A DNA stretch of 13,512 bases from Clostridiales bacterium (GCA_003453455.1 DMLG01000160.1:579-14090); one strand, 5' to 3'. Numbered from the stretch's first letter, positions 6,270-13,512 are shown. Made by a program: numbers and translations. The notes: generated from the sequence alone by a model not told the origin.

Positions 6270-7106
6270 ATGAATAAAAACTTGAAAGCGCTATTGCTTT
6301 TTGTTCTTACGGCAATCCTGCTTTGTTCATGTGGAATTGCAGAACAAAAAATCAGCAAAGAAGGTAATGAGGAGTTTAAAGTTACGGTTTTAAAGATTGG
6401 GCAGGCTGATGCGATTATTCTAAAAAGCAGTCAGCATATTGCAGTAATCGACTGCGGCGAACAAGATGACGGCCGCGAGATAGTAGAATACTTATCTGAT
6501 TGTGGCGTCAAAGAAATTGACTATATGTTTATAACACATTTTGACAAAGACCATATAGGCGGTGCGGCGGAGGTTATGGACAATGTGGCTGTCGGACAGA
6601 TTATAACACCAAACTATGAAGGTTCAGGCAAAGAGTATGAGGCATTTATAGAGGCGGTAAAAGAGCGTGGATATACACTATTAAAGCTTACAGAAGAAAT
6701 GTCATTTGAGTTTGACGATGTCGCTTGCGTGATATATCCTCCTCTAAAAACATCATATTCCGAAAGCGATAATGATTTTTCTCTGGCTATAAGTATAACG
6801 CATGGGGAAAACAGATTTTTGTTCACGGGTGATGCAGAAAAGGAAAGGTTAGAGGAAATCCTTTTACAGGCGGAGGGAAAGTATGATTTTCTTAAAGTCC
6901 CGCATCACGGATTGTATGAGAAAAATACCGAAAAATTCATCGAAAGTATAAACCCCGAATATGCGGTTATTACTTGCAGTGACAAGAATCCTGCTGATCA
7001 GTATGTCTTACAAATCCTTGAAAAATACGGCTCTAAAACATACCTTACAAGCAAGGGTAATGTAGAAGTTACAAGCGATGGAAAAAATATTAAAATTTTT
7101 CAATAA
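6270..7106 (+). CDS. Lipoprotein with ComEC-type metallo-beta-lactamase domain
   Basis: A 278-residue predicted lipoprotein. The hydrophobic signal at 5-18 ends in the lipobox LCSC with C21 as the lipidated cysteine, so the enzyme should sit outside the membrane. The remainder is a metallo-beta-lactamase fold of the type found at the C-terminus of the competence protein ComEC: GQADAIIL (44-51), IDCG (60-63), metal motif H90-x-D92-x-D94-H95 in THFDKDHIGG, FTGDAE with D188, and PHHG with H212-H213. ComEC-like domains are proposed to hydrolyse phosphodiesters; the substrate here is unknown. The start at 6270 has GAGGA 7 bases upstream; a longer reading from TTG 6240 would begin almost at the transcription start and is rejected. 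It is first in the cluster with the polyphosphate polymerase gene and shares its promoter type. No clear terminator follows, so read-through into the polymerase gene is possible. Confidence 0.88.
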   Translation: MNKNLKALLLFVLTAILLCSCGIAEQKISKEGNEEFKVTVLKIGQADAIILKSSQHIAVIDCGEQDDGREIVEYLSDCGVKEIDYMFITHFDKDHIGGAAEVMDNVAVGQIITPNYEGSGKEYEAFIEAVKERGYTLLKLTEEMSFEFDDVACVIYPPLKTSYSESDNDFSLAISITHGENRFLFTGDAEKERLEEILLQAEGKYDFLKVPHHGLYEKNTEKFIESINPEYAVITCSDKNPADQYVLQILEKYGSKTYLTSKGNVEVTSDGKNIKIFQ

Positions 7107-7116
7107 AATTTATATT

Positions 7117-7150
7117 CTTTAATCTTGTTTTAATTTTCGGCGGTTATACT
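7117..7150 (+). promoter_or_regulatory. Second promoter of the same repeat type, before the polyphosphate polymerase gene
   Basis: CTTTAATCTT (7117-7126) and its looser copy TTTTAATTTT (7128-7137) repeat with an 11-bp period, and TATACT lies at 7145-7150. The distance from the first repeat to the -10 box (28 bases) and from the -10 box to the start codon (40 bases) equals that of the promoter at 6202-6235 exactly. No good -35 box is present. It starts 10 bases after the stop of the preceding gene. Confidence 0.72.
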
Positions 7151-7184
7151 TAACACATAACAAGGGCAAAGGGAGGTTATTAAA

Positions 7185-7925
7185 ATGGCAATAGAGGTTT
7201 TTAACAGGTACGAACACAAATACCTGCTTGATAGAAAAACTTATGAAAAAGTCATAGATGTTATAAATGAAAATATGATTATGGATTCTCACAACATAGA
7301 TCATAAGCCTTACACCATTTCTAACATATACTTTGACACAGAAGATGATTACCTCATAAGAACATCGCTTTCGGGTCCTTTATATAAAGAAAAGTTAAGA
7401 CTTCGTTCCTACGGCATTCCTAAAATTGATTCAAAGGTATTTCTTGAAATCAAGAAAAAGTATAATGGACTTGTAAATAAGCGCAGAACAACCTTGATTC
7501 TTGATGAGGCGTATGATTTCACGAGAACTGGCAAGGTGCCGGAGAAAAAGGAGTACATGAACGGTCAGGTGGTAAATGAAATAGAGTATTTCCTTAAAAC
7601 ATACGGATTAAAACCAAAGCTTTATCTTGCTTATGACAGGATTGCCTATTTTGGCAAAGAAAACAGCGACCTCAGAATTTCGTTTGATATGAATATCAGG
7701 TCAAGAAGACAAAACATAGGGTTAGAGCAGGGCGACTACGGGCAGAAATTATTGAAAGACGGTATATATCTGATGGAGATAAAAACCTCTCTTGCAAAAC
7801 CGCTTTGGCTTGTGCATATGCTAACTGAGCTTGATATAAAGCGATGCAGCTTTTCAAAATACGGCACGGAATTTAAGCAATATATAAACGGAAATGGTTT
7901 GAATGATTTAAAAATAGCGATATGA
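7185..7925 (+). CDS. VTC-domain polyphosphate polymerase
   Basis: A 246-residue single-domain protein of the VTC family (triphosphate tunnel fold), the family whose yeast member Vtc4 makes polyphosphate from ATP. The tunnel residues of the family appear in order: RYEHKYLL (8-15), R72 and R74 in KLRLRSY, FLEIKKK with E88 and K90-K92, K99-R101, R152 in LAYDRIAY, R164 and D168 in LRISFDMNIRSR, E198 and K200 in LMEIKTS, and K225 in SFSKYG. The catalytic set therefore looks complete. It has no signal peptide or membrane segment, so it probably works at the inner face of the membrane with the DUF4956 protein encoded 10 bases downstream. GGGAGG lies 9 bases before the ATG. Bacterial VTC genes are commonly found beside DUF4956 and CotH genes; here no CotH gene is present. 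Polymerase activity is inferred from the family. Confidence 0.88.
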   Translation: MAIEVFNRYEHKYLLDRKTYEKVIDVINENMIMDSHNIDHKPYTISNIYFDTEDDYLIRTSLSGPLYKEKLRLRSYGIPKIDSKVFLEIKKKYNGLVNKRRTTLILDEAYDFTRTGKVPEKKEYMNGQVVNEIEYFLKTYGLKPKLYLAYDRIAYFGKENSDLRISFDMNIRSRRQNIGLEQGDYGQKLLKDGIYLMEIKTSLAKPLWLVHMLTELDIKRCSFSKYGTEFKQYINGNGLNDLKIAI

Positions 7926-7935
7926 GGTGACTAAA

Positions 7936-8619
7936 ATGAATGAAATATTCAACACATTATTAACAAATACATCAAGCGATATTACAATTATGACGGCACT
8001 GGTAACCATGCTTGTTAGCCTATTGTTTGGGGCGATCATAGCAGCTACTTACTACAAGACCACGGATTATGTGAGTTTTCAGCGCAGTATGGCGGTGACT
8101 CTTCTGATGCTTCCCATCATACTGTCGGTAATTATAGTCTTTATAGGCAGTAATATCGCAAGAGCGTTCAGCTTAGCAGGTACGCTTTCTATTATAAGGT
8201 TTAGAAGCGCACCGGGTGACCCAAAGGATATCGGGTATATATTCTTTGATATTGCCGCAGGTCTGGCTTGCGGAGTAGGACTCTACGGCTACGGAGCGGT
8301 ATTCGTTATACTTTTGTGTGCAGTTATGCTAATAATTGAAAAGTTGAATTTGTTTGAAAGAAAAACGATCAACAAGAGACTGAAAATAACAGTACCTGAA
8401 AATCTTAATTTTGACGGAGCTTTTGAAGATATTCTTAAAAAATATACAGAGTCTTATGCTCTCGAAAAAATTAAAACAACAGACCTCGGTTCACTCTTTG
8501 AAGTTTGCTATAATGTGAAAATGCCAAAGGGAGGAAACGAACAGGAATTTTTAGATGAATTAAGGTGCAGAAACGGAAATTTAAGCATTGTGCTATCCGT
8601 TTTGCCGCAAATGAATTAA
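7936..8619 (+). CDS. DUF4956 family membrane protein
   Basis: A 227-residue integral membrane protein of a family without known biochemistry. Hydrophobic segments lie at about 17-39, 52-75, 103-118 and 119-136. The signature SLAGTLSIIRFRSAPGDPKD (79-98) sits between the second and third segments and is the most conserved-looking stretch. A soluble domain of about 90 residues follows (140-227), probably cytoplasmic. The start ATG at 7936 is preferred to GTG 7927, because GAGGTGA at 7924-7930, which covers that GTG, is the ribosome binding site. The gene follows the VTC polymerase by 10 bases, and the beta-helix lipoprotein starts 15 bases after it. The recurring VTC-DUF4956 pairing suggests that it anchors the polymerase or moves its product, but this is inference. 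Confidence 0.87.
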   Translation: MNEIFNTLLTNTSSDITIMTALVTMLVSLLFGAIIAATYYKTTDYVSFQRSMAVTLLMLPIILSVIIVFIGSNIARAFSLAGTLSIIRFRSAPGDPKDIGYIFFDIAAGLACGVGLYGYGAVFVILLCAVMLIIEKLNLFERKTINKRLKITVPENLNFDGAFEDILKKYTESYALEKIKTTDLGSLFEVCYNVKMPKGGNEQEFLDELRCRNGNLSIVLSVLPQMN

Positions 8620-8634
8620 GAAAGGATGAAATTT

Positions 8635-10617
8635 ATGAAAAAATTAGTAGCATTGGTATTAACGCTTGTTTTGTCCATCTCGCTTATCGCATGTTATCAG
8701 GCATCAGCCAGTGATGATGAGTGGAAGAACAATACAGGAACAATCAATCTTGACAGTTTAAAGGTTACGGGTAATGGGGTTGAAGTTGAAGGAAACACGG
8801 TTATCATAACCAGCGGCGGAGACTTCACGGTAACGGGAAGCTTAAAAGACGGAATGATTAGAGTAAACGCAGAGGATAAAGTTAAATTAAGACTTAGCGG
8901 TATGTCTTTGACTAATAGCACAGGACCTGCAATTTACTTTGAAAACGCTGAAAAAGCCTTTATAACAATAACAGAAGATACAGAGAATTATCTTTCAGAC
9001 GGGACGGAATACTCTGTGGAAGACGCAGACGCGGCACTGTTTTCAAATGATGATTTAGAGATTAAGGGTGCAGGAAAGCTGACAATAAATGCAAACTATA
9101 AGCATGGTATTGCAAGTGATGACGATTTGGCTATTGAAAACGGAACAATTATCATAACATCTAACGAACACGGCATAAAAGCAAATGATAAAGTAAGCGT
9201 TACCGGGGGAACTATTGATATTACTGCGAAAACAGGTAAGGGCATCAAGGCTGGCTTAGAGCTTGTAATTGATGATGGTGTGATAAGTATCGTTTCAGAA
9301 GAAAGCGAAGGCATGGAAAGTAAGGGTACGCTCACAATAAACGGCGGAGATATCAATATAATATCAGCCGATGACGGCATTAATACAGGCAATGAAAACT
9401 TGGCAAGTGAGCAGAGCGGCGGTAAAACATTTAACGAAGGTGAAATGCCACAAAGAAGTGACAGCGGTGAAATGCCAGGAATGAAAGGTAACCGCCAAAT
9501 GAATGGCGAAATGCCCGAAATGGGTGAAATGCCGCAAGGTGGCAGAATGATGCAGCAGGCGGGCGAAAATGGTGAGATACCAAGAATGAAAGGTAACCGC
9601 CAAATGAATGGTGAAATGCCCGAAATGAGTGAAATGCCGCAGGGTGGCAGAATGATGCAACAGGCGGGCGAAAATGGTGAGATGTCACAAGACGGTCGTA
9701 TGGGCGGATTCGGAAAAGTTGATGAAGAAACTGCCGCAGCTCATGCGATTACAATAAACGGCGGAAACATTTATATAAAAGCAAATGGTGACGGTATAGA
9801 TTCAAACGGCTCTCTTACAATAAACGGCGGAAAGATAGTGATTGACGGTCCTGAAATGAGAGGTAACGGTCCTTTTGACAGCGAAGGCGAAATGAAAATA
9901 AACGGCGGCGAAGTAGTTACTTTGTCAAGCGCAGGAATGTTACAACTTCCCAATAATTCAGACGGACAAAGCATTTTAAGTGTAATACTTAGTAATCAGG
10001 GAAAAGCAGGCGATAAAGTTACTGTAAAAGATTCAGAGGGCAATGAAGTTTTCACACATACAGCAGCCACAGGGTATATGGCGCTTTTGTACTCATCGCC
10101 TGATGTCAAAGAAGGTAATGAATACAGCATTTATGTAAATGATGAACTCGTAAAAACAGTTACAGTAGCAAAAGTCACAGGGGCTTACGGAAATGCAGGA
10201 AATATGATGGGCGGCTTTGGAGGCAGAGAAAAGGACGGTCAAAGCGACCAGGGCACAAAAAAGAAAAATATAAGTGTGAGTGTAAACGGAAAAAGTGTTT
10301 CATTTAACACAAATCCCGTTATAAAGAATGATACAACGCTTGTGGGATTTCGCGCAATACTTGAAATGCTCGGTGCAGAGGTGACATGGGATGAGGCTGC
10401 TAAGACCGTGACGGCAAAGAAGGACGGTGTAGATATTATTCTTACAATAAACTCCGACAAGGCAAAAGTAAACGGTAAGGAATACACGCTCCTTACAGCA
10501 CCCGAAATAATCAATGACTCAACAATGATACCGGTAAGATTTGTATCCGAAAATCTCGGAATGGATGTTTTATGGAACGGTGATAACCAGCATATTGAAA
10601 TAACAAGCAAAAGCTAA
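8635..10617 (+). CDS. Beta-helix carbohydrate-binding lipoprotein (Cthe_2159-like) with Met-rich repeats and a copper-amine-oxidase-N-like domain
   Basis: A 660-residue surface lipoprotein. The signal ends in LIAC with C20 lipidated. Residues 35-255 and about 370-450 carry recurring ITINGG / GDGI-type strands of a right-handed beta-helix, as in the Cthe_2159 carbohydrate-binding family from Clostridium thermocellum. The helix is interrupted at about 265-365 by a glycine- and methionine-rich, low-complexity segment containing two near-identical 35-residue repeats (283-317 and 318-352). Residues 545-660 resemble the copper amine oxidase N-terminal-like domain common in clostridial wall proteins (GFRAILEMLGAEVTWD and IPVRFVSENLGMDVLW, two similar halves). 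The start at 8635 has AAAGGA 8 bases upstream; the in-frame ATG at 8626 lies within that site. It is last in the operon with the polymerase and DUF4956 genes, a place often taken by CotH. Binding to wall or extracellular polysaccharide is likely; the ligand is unknown. Confidence 0.87.
   Translation: MKKLVALVLTLVLSISLIACYQASASDDEWKNNTGTINLDSLKVTGNGVEVEGNTVIITSGGDFTVTGSLKDGMIRVNAEDKVKLRLSGMSLTNSTGPAIYFENAEKAFITITEDTENYLSDGTEYSVEDADAALFSNDDLEIKGAGKLTINANYKHGIASDDDLAIENGTIIITSNEHGIKANDKVSVTGGTIDITAKTGKGIKAGLELVIDDGVISIVSEESEGMESKGTLTINGGDINIISADDGINTGNENLASEQSGGKTFNEGEMPQRSDSGEMPGMKGNRQMNGEMPEMGEMPQGGRMMQQAGENGEIPRMKGNRQMNGEMPEMSEMPQGGRMMQQAGENGEMSQDGRMGGFGKVDEETAAAHAITINGGNIYIKANGDGIDSNGSLTINGGKIVIDGPEMRGNGPFDSEGEMKINGGEVVTLSSAGMLQLPNNSDGQSILSVILSNQGKAGDKVTVKDSEGNEVFTHTAATGYMALLYSSPDVKEGNEYSIYVNDELVKTVTVAKVTGAYGNAGNMMGGFGGREKDGQSDQGTKKKNISVSVNGKSVSFNTNPVIKNDTTLVGFRAILEMLGAEVTWDEAAKTVTAKKDGVDIILTINSDKAKVNGKEYTLLTAPEIINDSTMIPVRFVSENLGMDVLWNGDNQHIEITSKS
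9481..9690 (+). repeat. Tandem duplication, two 105-bp in-frame copies
   Basis: Copy 1 (9481-9585) and copy 2 (9586-9690) both begin ATGAAAGGTAACCGC and are nearly identical until their last 12 bases. The unit encodes 35 residues with repeated GEMPEM and GGRMMQ motifs. Shorter GEMP units just upstream (about 9440-9480) suggest growth by slippage. The length is a multiple of three, so copy-number changes would keep the reading frame. Confidence 0.93.
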
Positions 10618-10629
10618 AAGCACACAATT

Positions 10630-10667
10630 AAGTCAAGAGAGAGGTTTCACTCTCTTTTGACTTTTTT
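10630..10667 (+). terminator. Terminator of the polymerase/lipoprotein operon
   Basis: 14-bp stem AAGTCAAGAGAGAG (10630-10643) and CTCTCTTTTGACTT (10650-10663) with one G-T wobble and a 6-base loop, ending in T to 10667. Its 3' arm contains the -35 box of the next promoter. Confidence 0.85.
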
Positions 10668-10685
10668 CTAAAAGGGTGGTACAAT
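10657..10685 (+). promoter_or_regulatory. Sigma-A promoter of the two-component genes
   Basis: TTGACT (10657-10662), a 17-base spacer and TACAAT (10680-10685). It lies inside the end of the preceding terminator and gives a leader of about 20 bases. Unlike the promoters at 6202 and 7117 it has a proper -35 box and no CTTTAATCTT repeats, so the regulator genes look constitutively expressed. Confidence 0.75.
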
Positions 10686-10712
10686 AACAAAAAATATGGG
10701 CGGTGATATTTT

Positions 10713-11384
10713 ATGAGATTATTGGTTGCAGAAGATGAAAAAGACCTGAACAGAGTAATCACAAAGCGCCTTGAAAAAGAGGGATATGCTGTTGATAGTT
10801 GCTTTGACGGAGAAGAAGCTCTTGATTTTATAGAAATGGGTGAGTTTGACGGTATAATATTGGATATAATGATGCCAAAAATGAGCGGATTTGAGGTTTT
10901 GAAAACAATCCGCAGTAAGAATAACCGTACACCTGTGCTTTTCTTAACGGCAAAAGACAGCATAGAGGATAGGGTACAGGGACTTGATTTGGGAGCTGAG
11001 GATTATCTTATAAAGCCTTTTGCATTCCCTGAGCTTTTGGCAAGAATACGGGTTATGACAAGAAAGTTGGCAGGTGGCTCAACAAACATTTTTACCCTTG
11101 CGGACCTTGAGATTGATACAAAATCACATACTGTAAAACGGCAAAATGAGGAAATTGTATTATCTGCCAAGGAATACGACATACTTCTTTATATGATGCT
11201 TAATAAAGGTGTTGTGTTGTCGCGTGAAAAGATTGAAAATCACGCATGGAATTTTGACTATGAAGGCGGCACAAATGTGGTTGATGTGTATATACGGTAT
11301 CTGAGGAAAAAGATTGATGACCCTTATGAGGTTAAACTTATCCATACGGTCAGAGGAAGCGGTTATGTTTTAAAGGAAGGCTGA
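10713..11384 (+). CDS. OmpR-family response regulator
   Basis: A 223-residue transcription regulator. The receiver domain (1-112) has the acidic pocket at E7-D8, phospho-acceptor D51 in IILDIMMP, T79 in FLTAKD and K101 in IKPFAF. The C-terminal winged helix (about 125-222) has the family patches LSAKEYDILLYM, SREKIENHAW, NVVDVYIRYLRKKID and IHTVRGSGYVL. Proteins of this type bind direct repeats of about 11 bp as head-to-tail dimers, which matches the CTTTAATCTT repeats at 6202 and 7117. The ribosome binding site is GGCGGTGAT just upstream. The kinase gene begins 5 bases after its stop, so the two form an operon. Regulation of the neighbouring polymerase cluster is inferred from this adjacency and the repeats. 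Confidence 0.93.
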   Translation: MRLLVAEDEKDLNRVITKRLEKEGYAVDSCFDGEEALDFIEMGEFDGIILDIMMPKMSGFEVLKTIRSKNNRTPVLFLTAKDSIEDRVQGLDLGAEDYLIKPFAFPELLARIRVMTRKLAGGSTNIFTLADLEIDTKSHTVKRQNEEIVLSAKEYDILLYMMLNKGVVLSREKIENHAWNFDYEGGTNVVDVYIRYLRKKIDDPYEVKLIHTVRGSGYVLKEG

Positions 11385-11389
11385 TAGAA

Positions 11390-12754
11390 TTGAGAAAAAT
11401 ATCTCTAAAACTTAAAATAACATTGTGGTACACTCTTGCAATGATGATTATTTCGGGAATAGTCATTGTAATGATGAATTCGTTCAGTACACAAATGATT
11501 GAGCGGGATACCCAGATGCGTATTATGAGAACTGTTGATGATATGTCGAGGCACCTTTTCGACAGAGGCGGTTCTATGCACCGTGTGCCTGATTTTATGT
11601 ACTATAAAGACGGCGTATATACGGTAATTTATGATGAGGCACATAATGTTTTGGGAGGGACGCTCCCATTTGGAATAAGCGATGAGCTTAAAATACAGAA
11701 AGATGTTTTCAGGTCAGATACTTATAACGGCAGTAAATTCTATGAATTTGACAGAGAAATAACGACAAATCAAGGAAAGTTTTTTATAAAAGGCATTGCC
11801 GCGGCAGGAGATGAAGAGTACGGCGCACAATCCGCTTTAAAAACAAACATACTTTTTTCTCTTATAACAATTCTTTTGGCGGCAATCGGAGGATATCTCA
11901 TAATCAGCAGGGCTTTTGTTCCCGTAAAAAAGATAAGCGACACCGCAGAAGAAATAAGTAAAAGCAATAATTTGTCAGAGAGAATAGATTTGGGTGAAGG
12001 GCGTGATGAAATATATCGTCTTGCGAATGTTTTCGATAAAATGCTCGATAAAATAGAAAAATCCTTTGAAAAAGAAAAGCAGTTCACTTCTGATGCTTCG
12101 CATGAGCTCCGCACACCTGTTGCGGTTATTATGTCAGAGTGCGAATATATGGAGGAATGTGCAAAAACTGCTGACGAGTATAAAGAATCCGCAAGCTCCA
12201 TAAAACGACAGGCAAAAAGAATGTCTAAGCTTATTTCGGAGCTTTTAACCATTTCGAGAATGGATAATAATAAGATTAAGACCAGTTTTGAAGATGTTGA
12301 TATAAGCGAACTTGTAACCTTTGTGTGCGATGAGCAAGAAGAAATCCGTGACAAAAAGATTGCTCTTGTGCGTAATATATCACAAGGTATAACCGCTAAG
12401 GCAGACAGATTTTTACTAACTCGCGCTTTTGTAAATCTTATTTCAAATGCTTATCAATATATTGGCGATGGTGATAAAATAGAAGTGTCTTTAACTTCCC
12501 AAAACGATAAAATACTGTTTTCCGTGAAGGATAATGGCATGGGTATTTCGGAAGATGATTTACTGAAAATATGGGATAGATTTTATCAAGCGGATACTGC
12601 GCGTACATTTGACGAAAACGGCAGTATGGGGCTTGGACTTCCAATGGTAAAATGGATTGCAGAAGCGCACGGCGGCAAGGTGAGCGTGAAAAGTGAAATC
12701 AATGAAGGCAGTTTGTTTACTTTTGAGTTGCCATTAAGCCGAGCAGACAGCTAA
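11390..12754 (+). CDS. Membrane sensor histidine kinase
   Basis: A 454-residue partner kinase of the preceding regulator. Membrane segments lie at about 8-28 and 152-173 and enclose an extracytoplasmic sensor of about 120 residues (30-150) that I do not recognise. A HAMP domain follows (about 174-226), then the dimerisation domain with phospho-acceptor H238 in SDASHELRTPVAV. The ATPase domain has the N box with N353 (NLISNAYQY), the G1 box DNGMGI (381-386), WDRFYQAD and the G2 box GSMGLGLP (411-418). All residues needed for activity are present. It starts with TTG at 11390, supported by GGAAGG 9 bases upstream (11375-11380) and by the typical MRKISLKLKITLWYTL N-terminus. The stimulus is unknown; with this neighbourhood an envelope or phosphate-related cue is plausible. 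Confidence 0.93.
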   Translation: MRKISLKLKITLWYTLAMMIISGIVIVMMNSFSTQMIERDTQMRIMRTVDDMSRHLFDRGGSMHRVPDFMYYKDGVYTVIYDEAHNVLGGTLPFGISDELKIQKDVFRSDTYNGSKFYEFDREITTNQGKFFIKGIAAAGDEEYGAQSALKTNILFSLITILLAAIGGYLIISRAFVPVKKISDTAEEISKSNNLSERIDLGEGRDEIYRLANVFDKMLDKIEKSFEKEKQFTSDASHELRTPVAVIMSECEYMEECAKTADEYKESASSIKRQAKRMSKLISELLTISRMDNNKIKTSFEDVDISELVTFVCDEQEEIRDKKIALVRNISQGITAKADRFLLTRAFVNLISNAYQYIGDGDKIEVSLTSQNDKILFSVKDNGMGISEDDLLKIWDRFYQADTARTFDENGSMGLGLPMVKWIAEAHGGKVSVKSEINEGSLFTFELPLSRADS

Positions 12755-12768
12755 TTAAAAACTTATCG

Positions 12769-12806
12769 AAAAGCTGTGGAATGGATAAAGTTCTACGGCT
12801 TTTTTC
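12769..12806 (+). terminator. Terminator after the kinase gene, possibly bidirectional
   Basis: The arms AAAAGCTGTGGAA (12769-12781) and TTCTACGGCTTTT (12791-12803) pair over 13 bp with two G-T wobbles, followed by T to 12805. The 3' arm contains the stop codon of the convergent pnuC gene (12795-12793). Read on the minus strand the stem is followed by only four T, so termination of pnuC here would be weaker. Confidence 0.75.
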
Positions 12807-13512
12807 TTTTACCGTATTGATTTGCGCCTATATTAATTTTTTGCATTTTTTCCAGCCTTATCCAACTAATAAACCCATAAATATCATTAAATAAAAATGC
12901 AGTAAAACAAATGACCACAGATATGTATTTGATATTTTCTGTACTTGCGAAAGTCCAAAGGATAATCAAAACGACATCATTTGCAGCATAGGCAATAGAA
13001 AAGTATGGATTTCGCCTAAAAGTAAGGTACACAGCGATAAAACTTGTGGTAATAGATAAAGTGCTTGGATAAATATTTGATGTATGAAATTTGACTAAAA
13101 TATGATAAAAAATTACAGTAATAATTATAGAAATCAGCAGCATAAAAACAATTTCTTTTTTGTCAATACGATTAATTTCAACTTCTGCTTTATTTCCTTT
13201 ATATGGGTGTCGCAACCATGAAACCAGAGCAAATGCTGCCATGGGCATTGTCATGCCTATGTAGGTTATCATTTCGCCATAGTACTTAAAAGAGAATGAT
13301 ATTATCCCATATAAAAAACTAAAAATAATCATCAAAAACTGTCCCAACGGATTTGCCTTTGCGTTAAATATAATAGCGGTGATGCCAATTAGTGAAGCTA
13401 TAAGCGAAATATAATTGATTTTGTCGAAAATGTAAAATGAAAATGTAATCAGAAATGCTGATGATAGCCATAATATTATCTCAATGTTTGAAAAATATGC
13501 ATTTATTTTTTT
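12793..13512 (-). CDS. pnuC: PnuC-type nicotinamide riboside transporter, 5' end cut by the window
   Basis: Membrane transporter predicted to import nicotinamide riboside for NAD synthesis. The minus-strand frame is open from the window edge to TAG at 12795-12793, giving 239 visible residues. PnuC proteins have about 230-250, so only a few N-terminal residues are missing. Recognisable stretches are SLIGITAIIFNAKANPLGQ, YYGEMITYIGMTMPMAAF, SWLRHPYKGNKAEV and ANDVVLIILW. About seven hydrophobic segments are spread over the protein, and it ends in a basic tail (YGKRKKP). A TTG at 13347 could be read as a start, but the homologous sequence continues well upstream of it, so that is internal. Base composition is clearly more A+T-rich than in the neighbouring genes, as expected for a hydrophobic protein. 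It converges on the kinase gene. Its promoter and any NAD-related riboswitch lie beyond the window. Confidence 0.88.
   Translation of the reverse strand, partial: KKINAYFSNIEIILWLSSAFLITFSFYIFDKINYISLIASLIGITAIIFNAKANPLGQFLMIIFSFLYGIISFSFKYYGEMITYIGMTMPMAAFALVSWLRHPYKGNKAEVEINRIDKKEIVFMLLISIIITVIFYHILVKFHTSNIYPSTLSITTSFIAVYLTFRRNPYFSIAYAANDVVLIILWTFASTENIKYISVVICFTAFLFNDIYGFISWIRLEKMQKINIGANQYGKRKKP

Noticed and set aside
7081..7102. A/T-rich hairpin at the end of the metallo-beta-lactamase lipoprotein gene as a terminator
   Set aside because: The stem is short and made of A-T pairs only, lies inside the coding sequence, and is too weak to call.
9364..9688. Minus-strand His/Phe-rich repeated open frames
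   Set aside because: They arise from the antisense of the Met-rich tandem repeat; the plus-strand frame continues a real protein on both sides.
9481..9690. Tandem repeat considered as a CRISPR array
   Set aside because: Two adjacent 105-bp in-frame copies without spacers, inside a coding gene.
13345..13347. TTG as the start of pnuC
   Set aside because: The frame stays open upstream to the window edge and encodes a hydrophobic segment and the FNAKANPLGQ stretch typical of the family.

Overview
The window looks like chromosomal DNA from an anaerobic, endospore-forming member of the Clostridia. The evidence is its low G+C content, strong AGGAGG-type ribosome binding sites, spoVAD and spoVAE, a rubredoxin domain, an OhrR-type peroxide sensor and several Firmicutes-type lipoprotein signals. 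No mobile-element gene, tRNA, rRNA or CRISPR array is visible. The exact genus cannot be read from the sequence.

Left part (1-2987): a truncated tRNA methylthiotransferase gene (mtaB, minus strand) is divergent from a small HPr-like gene that lacks the phosphorylatable histidine. After a terminator come spoVAD and spoVAE, which encode parts of the machinery for spore dipicolinic acid uptake. No spoVAC lies beside them. A 207-base gap follows, holding a 14-bp-stem palindrome that resembles an insertion-sequence end.

Middle (2925-6158): a four-gene operon runs from a near-consensus promoter, overlapped by an OhrR-box-like palindrome, to a clear terminator. It encodes OhrR (reactive Cys16), a thiol-dependent glutathione peroxidase, an Mn/Fe-type cation diffusion facilitator, and a metallo-beta-lactamase hydrolase fused to a C-terminal rubredoxin domain. 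It reads as an organic-peroxide and metal defence unit in an anaerobe. The fused enzyme is the least understood member.

Right-centre (6202-12806): a second cluster contains a lipoprotein with a ComEC-type metallo-beta-lactamase domain, a VTC-family polyphosphate polymerase, a DUF4956 membrane protein, a beta-helix carbohydrate-binding lipoprotein with a Met-rich repeat and a copper-amine-oxidase-N-like tail, and an OmpR-type response regulator with its histidine kinase. Two promoters in this cluster, before the first lipoprotein and before the polymerase gene, share the same architecture. Each has tandem 11-bp-period CTTTAATCTT-like repeats starting 28 bases before the -10 box, and the -10 box starts 40 bases before the start codon. 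The adjacent response regulator is the obvious candidate to bind them. The cluster therefore looks like a two-component-controlled polyphosphate and cell-surface module of unknown purpose, and it is the most interesting system here.

Right edge (12793-13512): a pnuC-type nicotinamide riboside transporter gene on the minus strand converges on the kinase gene. It is open through the window end and probably lacks only its first few codons.
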